A stretch of 64,000 bases of DNA, taken from NCBI GenBank assembly GCA_900769975.1, contig CAAGIR010000142.1, positions 1 through 64,000 of the forward strand, given 5' to 3'. The position numbers and the translations under genes were made by a program. How positions within the stretch are numbered: the first letter of the stretch is position 1; every line of letters begins with the position of its first letter. Shown one piece after another: positions 25,714 through 33,687 of the stretch. The DNA is from Spirochaetia bacterium (GTDB lineage: Bacteria > Spirochaetota > Spirochaetia > Treponematales > Treponemataceae). The notes under the pieces are model-generated. The model saw nothing but the letters and a program-made list of their open reading frames with translations, was not told where the DNA came from and ran no database searches.

Positions 25714-26598
25714 TTAAAAGTTTTCATCATTCAAAAGTTTTGAAATATTATCATATAGATCTCTTGCGTGTTCAAGCAAAGGACCTGGTTTGCTTTTTGA
25801 AGATTTTCCCAATCCAAATATTCTTGCAATTGCAGTTTTAGATTCATTTAGTTTTTTAAGCCTCATCTGAATGTCTTCCTGCTGACCATATTTATATTCC
25901 AAAAGCCCGCACAAATAAATTACGCCATCCCAACCGTAATTTTTATCCATATCAGGCCCCATATTTGCCAGTGTTGAACTTTTTTCTTCTTTTGATGTTT
26001 CCACAAAAACAGACTGCTGATATAAAAACAACGCTTTGCTGTAAAACATTTTTGCAACCAGATCATAATTATGATTTGCACAAACTTTATTTATATCTTT
26101 TGAAAGCCAGGCCAGACGCAACGCAATAATTGCCTGTTTCATTGTAGGGATAATATATGCACCGATATCATTATATGTCATAAGTGCAAGATAATACATC
26201 GCCGCACCATCATAAACAGTTCTTTGTTTTTTTAGATTAAAATATGGAAAAATTGTTTCACAATCTTCTTTACGCTTTTGAGAATGTTCATACAATTTAT
26301 CTAAATCATCAGAAGAAATTTTTTCTGTAAAATCATTCCAGAACAAGGAAGTATAACAAAACGGACAAGTTCCAATTTCATAAATTAACGGATAAACCAT
26401 ACCGTATTTGGCTGATGGTTCAAAATTTCTATGAAGTTCATCTGTAAGACTTCCGGCAATCATACGACCGTTTCCGCTACGCATAATTTCACGTTCAAAA
26501 CTCTTTTTACAAACGGGACAATTACATTTATCTTTTGACCAATATGAAATGCCTACAGACGTTTTTTCATTTCCTTTATTTTTTGAAGAAGAAGCCAT
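25714..26598 (-). CDS. DUF2225-type zinc-binding protein
   Basis: The N-terminal part has two CxxC pairs that can bind zinc: C-N-C-P-V-C near residue 22 and C-P-F-C around residue 80, embedded in a pattern (S-F-E-R-E, G-S-L-T-D-E-L-H-R-N-F-E-P) that matches the DUF2225 family of firmicutes and spirochaetes. The rest (about 110-290) is helical, TPR-like, with Y-L-A-L-M-T-Y-N-D and R-L-A-W-L-S-K-D. Function of the family is not known. AGGAGG-like GGAGG lies 6 bases before the ATG. It is in a run with acpS (26 bases upstream) and may be cotranscribed with the cdaA operon. Confidence 0.75.
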   Translation of the reverse strand: MASSSKNKGNEKTSVGISYWSKDKCNCPVCKKSFEREIMRSGNGRMIAGSLTDELHRNFEPSAKYGMVYPLIYEIGTCPFCYTSLFWNDFTEKISSDDLDKLYEHSQKRKEDCETIFPYFNLKKQRTVYDGAAMYYLALMTYNDIGAYIIPTMKQAIIALRLAWLSKDINKVCANHNYDLVAKMFYSKALFLYQQSVFVETSKEEKSSTLANMGPDMDKNYGWDGVIYLCGLLEYKYGQQEDIQMRLKKLNESKTAIARIFGLGKSSKSKPGPLLEHARDLYDNISKLLNDENF

Positions 26599-26624
26599 TT
26601 TTCCTCCATTTTTTACTTACAATA

Positions 26625-27002
26625 TTACATCACTTTTTCTATAATAACAAATGCTACGGCAAATTCTTTTTCGTGACTTAAAGATACAAAAAGGTTATTA
26701 TCGCTGCATCGTTCCTGAAGTATTTTTTTTGCATTATTTTCGATATTTAAAATAGGTTTTCCTTCCTTATTATTTGTAATATAAACATCTTTTAAACTAA
26801 AATCTGTAATTCCCGTTCCCAACGCTTTTGAAAATGCTTCCTTTGCTGCAAAACGTGCCGCGTAATGCTCACACTTTGCATAAATGCTTCCTTTTTCCAT
26901 TATTTCATTTTCATTAAAAAAACGAGCTATAAAATCGGGATTATTTACCCATTTTTCAAAACGATTTACTTTTGCAATATCCGTTCCGATTCCATAAATC
27001 AT
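26625..27002 (-). CDS. acpS: Holo-acyl-carrier-protein synthase
   Basis: AcpS transfers phosphopantetheine from CoA to the acyl carrier protein. The two metal-binding segments are present: G-I-G-T-D-I-A-K-V-N-R-F at residue 4 and R-F-A-A-K-E-A-F-S-K-A-L-G at about 55. Length (125 aa) fits the trimeric bacterial type. I start at 27002 (M-I-Y-G-I-G) because an in-frame ATG 36 bases upstream adds a non-conserved extension inside ybbR, and AGGT precedes the shorter start. It follows ybbR by 19 bases in the c-di-AMP operon; glmM, often at this position, is not here. Confidence 0.93.
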   Translation of the reverse strand: MIYGIGTDIAKVNRFEKWVNNPDFIARFFNENEIMEKGSIYAKCEHYAARFAAKEAFSKALGTGITDFSLKDVYITNNKEGKPILNIENNAKKILQERCSDNNLFVSLSHEKEFAVAFVIIEKVM

Positions 27003-27021
27003 TGTTATACCTGTTTTTCCT

Positions 27022-28131
27022 TTATTCCTGATTACCACTATTCACTGCAGGATTTTCATTTTTAAGCATGTTGTTTACGGCACCTTCAACTTTTGACATC
27101 ATCAAATCCTTGTGATTTTTATTATCGGACACATTTTCCACTGGAGTTATAGAATTATCTTCATCGTAAAGATTTTCTTCAAGTTCATTTGTCTTTTTTA
27201 TTACTTTTATATTAACTTTTTCAAATGACTTACTTATCGTTTCGAACTTTTTGGGAACATTCAGTTTTACGCTTAAAGTATAAGTACCTTCTGATTGTAT
27301 TTCTGAACAATCTATGTATGCAAAATTTTCCGGCGGTTCATAAGATTCCAGGTCGGGCATTGTTCCTTTTAACAAAACATTTAACTTTGGTACGGTAGAA
27401 ATAATTTCAAATTCATCAGAAAGAGTGCGAGCTTCAATGTTAATGTTTGTAATTTGTTTTTCATAATTTAAAGGTGCGATTATCACCGTTGCAGTAAAAG
27501 GAGTTTCTTCCAGAATTTCTATATTCTTTGAAGGCTTTATGTATTCAACTTCTGATTTAAATGTATTTTTCGCATTTGAAACATTAATTTTTGTTGTTTC
27601 TATGACAGTTATTTTATCCAGAACAGATTTAGCACCAGAAATCTGTAAAAAAGACGGATTCATTTCTACAGCAGAAACGGTATAGCCATGTGCCGCATCT
27701 CCTACAACAGAAGGCGAAAATTCAACATATTTTGTTTCTTTATAATCAACTTTGATGTTTACCTGACGATCCTTTAATTTTACTTCCAGAGGATCATATT
27801 CCATCAGTTTATCGGAAAGATTTAATTGTACAGGAATTTGATATGAACCTTTTTCTGTAATATTGTCCAGATCAACAACTGCTTCGAAATCAGAAGATAC
27901 GATGGATTTTACATCGCTGTCATTTCCCCTTACAACAACGGCAACAGCAGAAGGAACAGTTCCCACATGCATAACAAGGCCGTTTTCTATTATTTTTAAA
28001 GGGACTACGACATTTTTTTTATCAATAATTGAAGTCTGATGAAAGATATACAAAAAAATTGAAATAATCAGACAGATGATTTTTACAGGCCAGTTATCAA
28101 GAAGCCTGCTAATTAATGATTTTTTGTTCAT
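27022..28131 (-). CDS. ybbR: YbbR/CdaR-type regulator of diadenylate cyclase
   Basis: A membrane segment (about residues 15-32) is followed by a periplasmic region of several YbbR-type beta repeats (369 aa), seen as repeats of P-V-Q-L-N-L-S, S-V-V-G-D-A-A-H-G-Y and S-L-K-L-N-V-P-type strands. Homologues (CdaR) bind and modulate CdaA in firmicutes. A polar Asn/Glu-rich tail (about 315-369) is not part of the family. The gene overlaps cdaA by 23 bases and is followed by acpS. The role as CdaA partner is inferred from family and order. Confidence 0.85.
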   Translation of the reverse strand: MNKKSLISRLLDNWPVKIICLIISIFLYIFHQTSIIDKKNVVVPLKIIENGLVMHVGTVPSAVAVVVRGNDSDVKSIVSSDFEAVVDLDNITEKGSYQIPVQLNLSDKLMEYDPLEVKLKDRQVNIKVDYKETKYVEFSPSVVGDAAHGYTVSAVEMNPSFLQISGAKSVLDKITVIETTKINVSNAKNTFKSEVEYIKPSKNIEILEETPFTATVIIAPLNYEKQITNINIEARTLSDEFEIISTVPKLNVLLKGTMPDLESYEPPENFAYIDCSEIQSEGTYTLSVKLNVPKKFETISKSFEKVNIKVIKKTNELEENLYDEDNSITPVENVSDNKNHKDLMMSKVEGAVNNMLKNENPAVNSGNQE

Positions 28132-28924
28132 CTATCGTATCCTCCACAACTTTTTGCTCAGAAGTAATTTCAAGAAGGTTTTCAAGAATTTTTCGTATTT
28201 CATCAGATGATAAATCGTAATTAAGTTTTGAATCGTAGGCAAGACTTAACGCGCCAGATTCTTCTGAAACAACAAGAACTACAGCATCAGACACTTCTGA
28301 AAGTCCAAGGGCTGCACGGTGACGAGTTCCATACGTTTTTTTAATAGTATAATTTTCACTTACAGGCAAAAAACATCCTGCAGCTACAAGTTTACCGCCT
28401 TTTATAAAACACGCTCCATCGTGTAAAGAAGTGTCTTTTCCAAAAATTGTTATAAGCAAAGTTGAAGAAAGATCGGCATTAAGTTTTGTACCTGTCTGTA
28501 TGTAATTTTCAAGCTGAGTATTCCGCATAAAAACTGCGAGCATTCCTCTTTTTTGTTTAGAAAGCATTTCAGCCGCTATTAAAACTGCATCTACATAAGT
28601 GTGTTTTGATTTTTTACCAAATGCGAACCACCCGTTTTGCCCAATTCTGATAAAAAGTTTTCGGATTTCTGGCTGGAAAATTAAAGCAAAAGCAATAACA
28701 AGCCCTGGAGCGATTAAATTTAAAAGCCAGAGTAAAGTCTGCAAATCTAAAAGTACGGCAACTCCAAAAGCAATTGCAACAATAACAAGTGCTTTGAACA
28801 TCTGAACGCCATTCGTTTTTGAAATAAAATCATAGGCCTTGTATAAAATGAAAGTCATTACCGCAATATCCAAAAGAGGCCTAATAAAATCGTATATGTG
28901 TATAAACTTGTCAAACCCAACCAT
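28109..28924 (-). CDS. cdaA: Membrane diadenylate cyclase CdaA
   Basis: CdaA makes the second messenger c-di-AMP from two ATP. Three membrane segments (about residues 10-75) are followed by the DAC domain with the catalytic D-G-A-C-F-I-K-G-G-K-L and G-T-R-H-R-A-A-L-G-L-S-E motifs (about 165-210). Length 271 is the standard CdaA type. The start has no clear ribosome binding site. The gene is the first of the cdaA-ybbR-acpS operon, and the 510-base gene-free region before it carries two tandem copies of a four-hairpin element (29023-29304), so a structured leader or upstream regulation is possible but unproven. Confidence 0.95.
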   Translation of the reverse strand: MVGFDKFIHIYDFIRPLLDIAVMTFILYKAYDFISKTNGVQMFKALVIVAIAFGVAVLLDLQTLLWLLNLIAPGLVIAFALIFQPEIRKLFIRIGQNGWFAFGKKSKHTYVDAVLIAAEMLSKQKRGMLAVFMRNTQLENYIQTGTKLNADLSSTLLITIFGKDTSLHDGACFIKGGKLVAAGCFLPVSENYTIKKTYGTRHRAALGLSEVSDAVVLVVSEESGALSLAYDSKLNYDLSSDEIRKILENLLEITSEQKVVEDTIDEQKIIN

Positions 28925-29022
28925 ATCTATATAGTTTATCGTATTTTATAAGATTTATCACGTGTTTTTTATTCATTTTTAAAAATTTAATGTAATTTTC
29001 AGTTTAAAATTAAACTTCTATA

Positions 29023-29160
29023 AAAATTGCACACCGCAGAAAGTTTCAACTTTCGAGGATTGCAATTGCGTTCGCGTTCTCGCGAACAGTCCAATAACAG
29101 AGTTTCCCCAGAAACTCTAAGTTAAATCAAATGGCGCCATTTCAGCCATTTGATTTATAC
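29023..29160. repeat. Four-hairpin repeat, copy 1
   Basis: 138 bases, tandem with copy 2 (period 144). Inverted repeats in order: AATTGCA/TGCAATT enclosing GAAAGT-TTCA-ACTTTC; GTTCGCG-TTCT-CGCGAAC; AGAGTTTC-CCCA-GAAACTCT; TAAATCAAATGG/CCATTTGATTTA (12 bp, about 11-base loop). No ORF. On the minus strand it lies between the flgE terminator and the cdaA start. Confidence 0.9.
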
Positions 29161-29166
29161 TTCCTT

Positions 29167-29304
29167 AAAATTGCACACCGCAGAAAGTTTCAACTTTCGA
29201 GGATTGCAATTGCGTTCGCGTTTTCGCGAACAATTTAATAAGAGAGTTTCGTAAGAAACTCTAAGTTAAATCAAATGGCGCTATTTCAGCCATTTGATTT
29301 ATAC
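29167..29304. repeat. Four-hairpin repeat, copy 2
   Basis: Same length and order as copy 1. The same four stems are intact. The loops of hairpin two (TTTT), three (GTAA) and four differ from copy 1, as does the linker after hairpin two. This is the pattern expected if the stems are selected. Confidence 0.9.
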
Positions 29305-29335
29305 GTTGAAATTAATAAAAAAAATACAAAAAAAA

Positions 29336-29366
29336 ACACCACAGACTGATGGATTGCCTGTGGTGT
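29336..29366 (-). terminator. Terminator of the flagellar hook operon
   Basis: ACACCACAG (29336-29344) and CTGTGGTGT (29358-29366), 9 bp, 13-base loop, followed on the minus strand by a run of eight T. It is about 70 bases after the flgE stop. Confidence 0.9.
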
Positions 29367-29434
29367 CAAAAAACTTCAAAAGTATTAGACTTTATCGGTA
29401 ATATTATTTTTTTATTTTGTACTGCTATTTAAGA

Positions 29435-30826
29435 TTATCGTTTCAATCCTAAAACAGTTTCAAGCAAAGTATCTGCAGTCTGAATTGTTTTTGCATTCGA
29501 CTGGAAACCACGCTGTGTTACAATCATATCTGTAAGCTGTTCAGAAAGGTCAACGTTTGACATTTCCAAAGCACCAGCCATCAAAGAACCTTTTCCAGCC
29601 ACCCCAGATTCGCCAATTCTTGCCATACCAGAGTTGTTTGATTCTACATAAGTGTTATCACCTTTTTTTTCAAGACCTCTGTCGTTTGCGAATGTAGCCA
29701 TTGCAATCTGACCGATTGTGCGGTTTGTTCCATTTGAATAAACACCTGTAATAATTCCGCTGGAATCAATTTTGAAATTATCAAGATAACCCATTGTATA
29801 TCCATCTTGATAAAATGCTTTTGTTGTTGACTTTGAAGCCGACTGTGTAATTGTATCTTTGAAAGAACCGATTGTTCCAAGATTTATATTTAAAGTCTGA
29901 CGATAAGGATTTCCCTGTTCATCAACATTTGAATCAGAAACTGCAAAAGATGCCTGAACTACAACATTTCCTTCTGGATTTGTTACATTTCCTGCAGTAT
30001 CAGTAACTGACTGCAAAGCACCATAATTGTCAAAGTTTACGATAAAAGTGTTTCCCATACCGTCTGTTGTACCAAGTCCTACTCTAGTCTGTGTATAATC
30101 AGCATTGTCAGGATCAATCTGAACTGTTGCTTCCCACTGATTAGGATTTCCAACTACACGGCGGAATGAAACAGATAGCATATGTTCGTTTCCAAAACTA
30201 TCGTAAATTTTCTGTTCTGTTCCCCATGTTCCTTTGAAAATGTCATCAGCACTAGCTCCTTCAAGAATTTCAGGAGTATTTTTATTTAAGTTACATGCAA
30301 AATTTACATTTGTCGTTTCTTTTGCAGGATCTTTCGAACCTACTGGAATAATCAAATCTTCCGGGGTTGCCGCTGTAGTAACAAGCATCTGTCCGTTAAT
30401 TTCTTCTGCCATCCATCCTTGAACACGCATACCGTTTGCAGGATTAACCAGCGTTCCGTCCATATCAAGTCCAAAAGCACCGTTTCTTGTATAATAAGTT
30501 TCTTCACCATTTTTCATCACAAAAAATCCGTTACCCTGGATAGCAAGGTCAGTAGAAATACCAGTAGACTGAAGATTTCCTTGAGTGAATACGTTGTCAA
30601 TAGAAGCAACTGTCATTCCAAGACCAACTTCTTTTGGGTTTACACCGCCCAGTTCATCAGTTGGTTTTGCAGCACCGCTTAACTGCTGACTAATCATATC
30701 CTGAAAATTAACACGTCCACGTTTAAATCCGTTTGTATTAACATTTGAAATGTTATTACCAATTACGTCCATTCTTGTCTGGTGATTCTGTAATCCAGAA
30801 ACTCCAGAATAAAGTGATCTCATCAT
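29435..30826 (-). CDS. flgE: Flagellar hook protein FlgE
   Basis: FlgE builds the hook of the periplasmic flagellum. The 463-residue protein starts with the conserved S-G-V-S-G-L-Q-N-H-Q-T-R-M-D-V-I-G-N-N-I and ends in the rod/hook C-terminal helix (V-D-L-S-E-Q-L-T-D-M-I-V-T-Q-R-G-F-Q). Lys165 (G-S-K-D-P) and Cys178 (F-A-C-N-L) with Asn179 stand at the same numbers as the residues known to form the lysinoalanine cross-link of T. denticola FlgE; I see no other Cys. Ribosome binding site GAGGG lies about 9 bases before the first ATG. It is the last gene of the flbB-fliK-flgD-flgE run and a strong terminator follows. Confidence 0.97.
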   Translation of the reverse strand: MMRSLYSGVSGLQNHQTRMDVIGNNISNVNTNGFKRGRVNFQDMISQQLSGAAKPTDELGGVNPKEVGLGMTVASIDNVFTQGNLQSTGISTDLAIQGNGFFVMKNGEETYYTRNGAFGLDMDGTLVNPANGMRVQGWMAEEINGQMLVTTAATPEDLIIPVGSKDPAKETTNVNFACNLNKNTPEILEGASADDIFKGTWGTEQKIYDSFGNEHMLSVSFRRVVGNPNQWEATVQIDPDNADYTQTRVGLGTTDGMGNTFIVNFDNYGALQSVTDTAGNVTNPEGNVVVQASFAVSDSNVDEQGNPYRQTLNINLGTIGSFKDTITQSASKSTTKAFYQDGYTMGYLDNFKIDSSGIITGVYSNGTNRTIGQIAMATFANDRGLEKKGDNTYVESNNSGMARIGESGVAGKGSLMAGALEMSNVDLSEQLTDMIVTQRGFQSNAKTIQTADTLLETVLGLKR

Positions 30827-30855
30827 ATATTTAGCCCTCTTTTTCCAAAATAAAA

Positions 30856-31299
30856 TTAGTTAGCGTAAATTGCTGCTATTTTATCCATCGAATAATACAT
30901 ACCATTTACAAGAATCTGAGGATTGTCCCCTCGTGTTGCACCTTCCACAATTCCTGTTGTAGTTGTATCTCCAATATTCAATTCAACTGTTTTTCCAAGA
31001 GTCGAAGCGGCTTCCGAACTGTTAATAAACGAAGCCATTTTACTAAAAGCAGAACTCATGTTTGTCATCTGCTCCAAAGAACTGAATTGTGCCATCTGCG
31101 AAATAAATTCAGTGTTTTCCATAGGATTTGTAGGATCCTGATTTGAAAGCTGGGTAATCAACAATTTTAGAAAATCATCTTTTCCCAATTCATTGGAAGT
31201 TTTCTTCCCTTCTTTTACAAGTGTCTTGTTATAGTTGTTAACCTGGTTTTCAACTAATGCTTTGTCACTTGCATTCATTTGTGTGTTAAGTAGTTCCAT
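30856..31299 (-). CDS. flgD: Flagellar hook assembly protein FlgD
   Basis: FlgD caps the growing hook so that FlgE subunits can be added. The N-terminal signature is clear: L-G-K-D-D-F-L-K-L-L-I-T-Q-L-S-N-Q-D-P-T-N-P-M-E with F-I-S-Q-M-A-Q-F-S-S-L-E-Q-M. The C-terminal part is short (147 residues in all), the compact type found in spirochaetes. GGGAG lies 6 bases before the second ATG, which I take as start (31299); the first ATG at 31302 is possible. Order fliK-flgD-flgE is conserved in spirochaetes. Confidence 0.94.
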   Translation of the reverse strand: MELLNTQMNASDKALVENQVNNYNKTLVKEGKKTSNELGKDDFLKLLITQLSNQDPTNPMENTEFISQMAQFSSLEQMTNMSSAFSKMASFINSSEAASTLGKTVELNIGDTTTTGIVEGATRGDNPQILVNGMYYSMDKIAAIYAN

Positions 31300-31382
31300 C
31301 ATCTACTCCCAAAAAAATATTTGTTATATTTAAGAAAAAACGCAAAATCTTTTCTTAAATCTGCTTTTTTTATATCGTCAAA

Positions 31383-32939
31383 TTACGCAACAATGTTTAC
31401 TGAATAATTTGAATATTTTTCTGCTGCATCTGCAAAATTTTCTGCTGCAGATACAGAAGCACCGTCACCATTTGAATAAACTCTTTTTGCAAGAAGTTCT
31501 GTTCCGTCATTTTGATTTTCAAAACCAGAATTTTGAGCAAAAGATGAATTTGAATTGTTGTAAGAAACTTCAAATCCTGCTGCATCAAATCCGTTTTTAA
31601 TGAACGCTTCTCGTAAAGTTTCAGCATTATCTTTAAAAACCTGGAGTGCTTCCTTTGAAGAAACAATTATATTTGCCGAAATAGATTTTCCATCCAAAGA
31701 AAGATGAATTTTTACATTTCCCAAATCATCAGGATGCAAGACAAGATTAATTTGTCCCTGGTCATTATCTTTCAGGATAATATTTCCCGCTTTTACAAAT
31801 TCTGGAACGCTGTTTTGAATCTGATTATTAAGCATTGCCTGGAAATTTGAACCGTTTGAACCAGCTGTCTGATTATTCAAAGAAAGAACATCAGCATTTA
31901 TATTCTGATTCATTTCCATATTGATGTAAGGAACGCCTTCTTCGGAAAGTTCAAGTTTTGACATTTTAAGTTCTGCACCAAATCCATCATTTTTTGAATT
32001 TCCGTTTTCGCCGTTTTTCATTAAATCTGCATTTTTATGAGCAACACTTCGCAAATCCTGCACAGTTATTTTGCCATTATTTGAAACAGAAAGTGCATTT
32101 TTTTCATTCTGACTCATTTCAAGCATTTTTGAAAAGTCAGATTCTTCATTGCTTTCAGAATTTCCAGAATCAGAACCTTTTTGCAGATTTTTTTGCAAAC
32201 CGTTTTGACTTACATTTTCTAGATTTTGTGCCAGCAGAATATTTTCATCAAAATTCTGATTATTTTGTTCAAAATCTTCTATATTATTTTTATTAATCAA
32301 AGATTTTGAAAGTCCTTTTTTTTCATCAGAAGTGATTTTTGAAGCATTTTCTGTTTTTTCTGCAAGATTGCGACTGCCATTAAAAGAAATTTCATTAACT
32401 CTGTCAAAATCTCTGTCAGAAAGAACTTTGCTGTTTTTTGATGATTTTTTGTCGGACACATTTTTATCCGATTTTTTACTCAAAGAAACGTTTTCATCAT
32501 TTTCAAGATTTTTATCACCATCTTGTCGAACAAAATGTACGTCATTTTTTTTGTTTTCTTCCGCGGCAAAGTCATTTTTGTTTTCATCAACTTTTTGTGA
32601 AGTTTCATCTGATGTTTTTTCTTTGTATGCTACATTTGATTCAGTTTTCTGTTTTTCGTAAAAATCAGAAACTCTTTCACTTCCAGAATTAAAAGTTTCA
32701 CCACCATCAAAACTTTTTACTTCACCCGCTTCAGATTTAAATGAACTTTGAACAAAACTTTTTTCACCAAAAACATTTTTATTCAAATCAGAATTATAGG
32801 AATTAAGCATATCCATAAAAGAAACGGATTTTCCATTATTATTGCTGTTTTGAATATTGTTTTGGGAAGAAGAACCGTTCAAATTAAATGAAACGTTTTG
32901 AGAATCAAAATTAAAATTTGTAATTGTCTGATAAGACAC
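31383..32939 (-). CDS. fliK: Flagellar hook-length control protein FliK, GTG start
   Basis: FliK measures hook length and switches the export apparatus to filament proteins. The N-terminal 340 residues are low complexity, rich in Asn, Lys, Ser and Glu. The C-terminal domain (about 380-460) carries the FliK signature: I-N-L-V-L-H-P-D-D-L-G-N-V-K-I-H-L-S-L-D-G-K and L-R-E-A-F-I-K-N-G-F-D. I chose GTG at 32939 (V-S-Y-Q-T-I) because GGGAG sits about 9 bases before it; the ATG at 32981 lies in the flbB/fliK junction and has no such site. It follows flbB by 46 bases and precedes flgD. Confidence 0.88.
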   Translation of the reverse strand: MSYQTITNFNFDSQNVSFNLNGSSSQNNIQNSNNNGKSVSFMDMLNSYNSDLNKNVFGEKSFVQSSFKSEAGEVKSFDGGETFNSGSERVSDFYEKQKTESNVAYKEKTSDETSQKVDENKNDFAAEENKKNDVHFVRQDGDKNLENDENVSLSKKSDKNVSDKKSSKNSKVLSDRDFDRVNEISFNGSRNLAEKTENASKITSDEKKGLSKSLINKNNIEDFEQNNQNFDENILLAQNLENVSQNGLQKNLQKGSDSGNSESNEESDFSKMLEMSQNEKNALSVSNNGKITVQDLRSVAHKNADLMKNGENGNSKNDGFGAELKMSKLELSEEGVPYINMEMNQNINADVLSLNNQTAGSNGSNFQAMLNNQIQNSVPEFVKAGNIILKDNDQGQINLVLHPDDLGNVKIHLSLDGKSISANIIVSSKEALQVFKDNAETLREAFIKNGFDAAGFEVSYNNSNSSFAQNSGFENQNDGTELLAKRVYSNGDGASVSAAENFADAAEKYSNYSVNIVA

Positions 32940-32985
32940 TTGGCAAATCTCCCTAAATATTGTGACAGATTTGCCAATCAAACAA

Positions 32986-33615
32986 CTACTCCAAAGACTC
33001 TGGTTTACTTATCATCTTGCGCTGTATTTGGGCAGCCCGCTCGGATTTCATTAACGATAACCAGTACGATCCCATTGAAGAAGAACCATTTGCCGCCGCA
33101 ATTTCTTCAACCTTCCGCAGAACATCAATAACAGTTTGATCGTCCATAGCTTCCAGAATGGCAACTGCTGATTCAGGTCTCATGCCGTTTAGATTATTAG
33201 CAATCTGTTCAACATTTATATTCTTATCATCGTATTTTTTTACCGTCTGGTTAAATGTTTTTTCACGTTCTTCCTGATTTTTTTCTCGTTCTGCAAGTTC
33301 AGCCGAAACCTGTTGATTTTGCTGTTCCATCACCACGATATCCGCTTCACGCTTATCAAGTTCTTCCTGCAAAAGTAAAAGTGCTTCACGCTGCTTTAAT
33401 AAACGGTCTTCATCAAGATTTGATGTAAGTAAATCAGATTGAGTAATGGTTTGTGAAGTTTGAGGTGTCTTTTTTAAAAGTTTGTATACAGGCGAAAATA
33501 CCGATTTGACATGAATAACACCAAGATAATCAAACCAAAGCAATCCGCCTACTATCAAAATCAAAATGACGATTAAGAGAAGAAAAGATTTACCAAAACT
33601 TTGTTTAAAAGACAT
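32986..33615 (-). CDS. flbB: Periplasmic flagellar collar protein FlbB (MotE-like)
   Basis: FlbB is a spirochaete collar component around the flagellar motor. It has one membrane segment (about residues 10-28, L-L-L-I-V-I-L-I-L-I-V-G-G-L-L), a long coiled coil (about 65-150, rich in Glu, Gln and Leu: L-L-L-Q-E-E-L-D-K-R-E) and a C-terminal MotE/MgtE-N-type helical piece (N-G-M-R-P-E-S-A-V-A-I-L-E-A-M-D-D-Q-T-V-I-D-V-L). Position before fliK matches Borrelia and Treponema. No ribosome binding site; a promoter with its -10 nine bases from the ATG is seen. This is the first gene of the hook operon; the usual upstream genes (fliJ, fliI) are absent, replaced by a hexokinase gene. Confidence 0.85.
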   Translation of the reverse strand: MSFKQSFGKSFLLLIVILILIVGGLLWFDYLGVIHVKSVFSPVYKLLKKTPQTSQTITQSDLLTSNLDEDRLLKQREALLLLQEELDKREADIVVMEQQNQQVSAELAEREKNQEEREKTFNQTVKKYDDKNINVEQIANNLNGMRPESAVAILEAMDDQTVIDVLRKVEEIAAANGSSSMGSYWLSLMKSERAAQIQRKMISKPESLE

Positions 33616-33624
33616 ATTTTAAAT

Positions 33625-33653
33625 ATTTTAACTTAAAAACAGATATTTTGCAA
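33625..33653 (-). promoter_or_regulatory. Promoter of flbB, near-leaderless
   Basis: On the minus strand TTGCAA (33648-33653), 17 bases, TAAAAT (33625-33630), 9 bases, ATG at 33615. The leader would be about 3 nt. It gives the flbB-fliK-flgD-flgE block its own start. Confidence 0.55.
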
Positions 33654-33687
33654 TTAAAATTCAGAAAGATGAATAAAAATCCAAATA

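Noticed and set aside
29023..29304. CRISPR array
   Set aside because: Only two copies of 138 bases in direct contact, no unique spacers and no cas genes nearby.
29023..29304. c-di-AMP (ydaO-type) riboswitch
   Set aside because: Position before cdaA is suggestive, but four simple hairpins in tandem do not look like the pseudo-symmetric ydaO fold, and I cannot find its conserved core.
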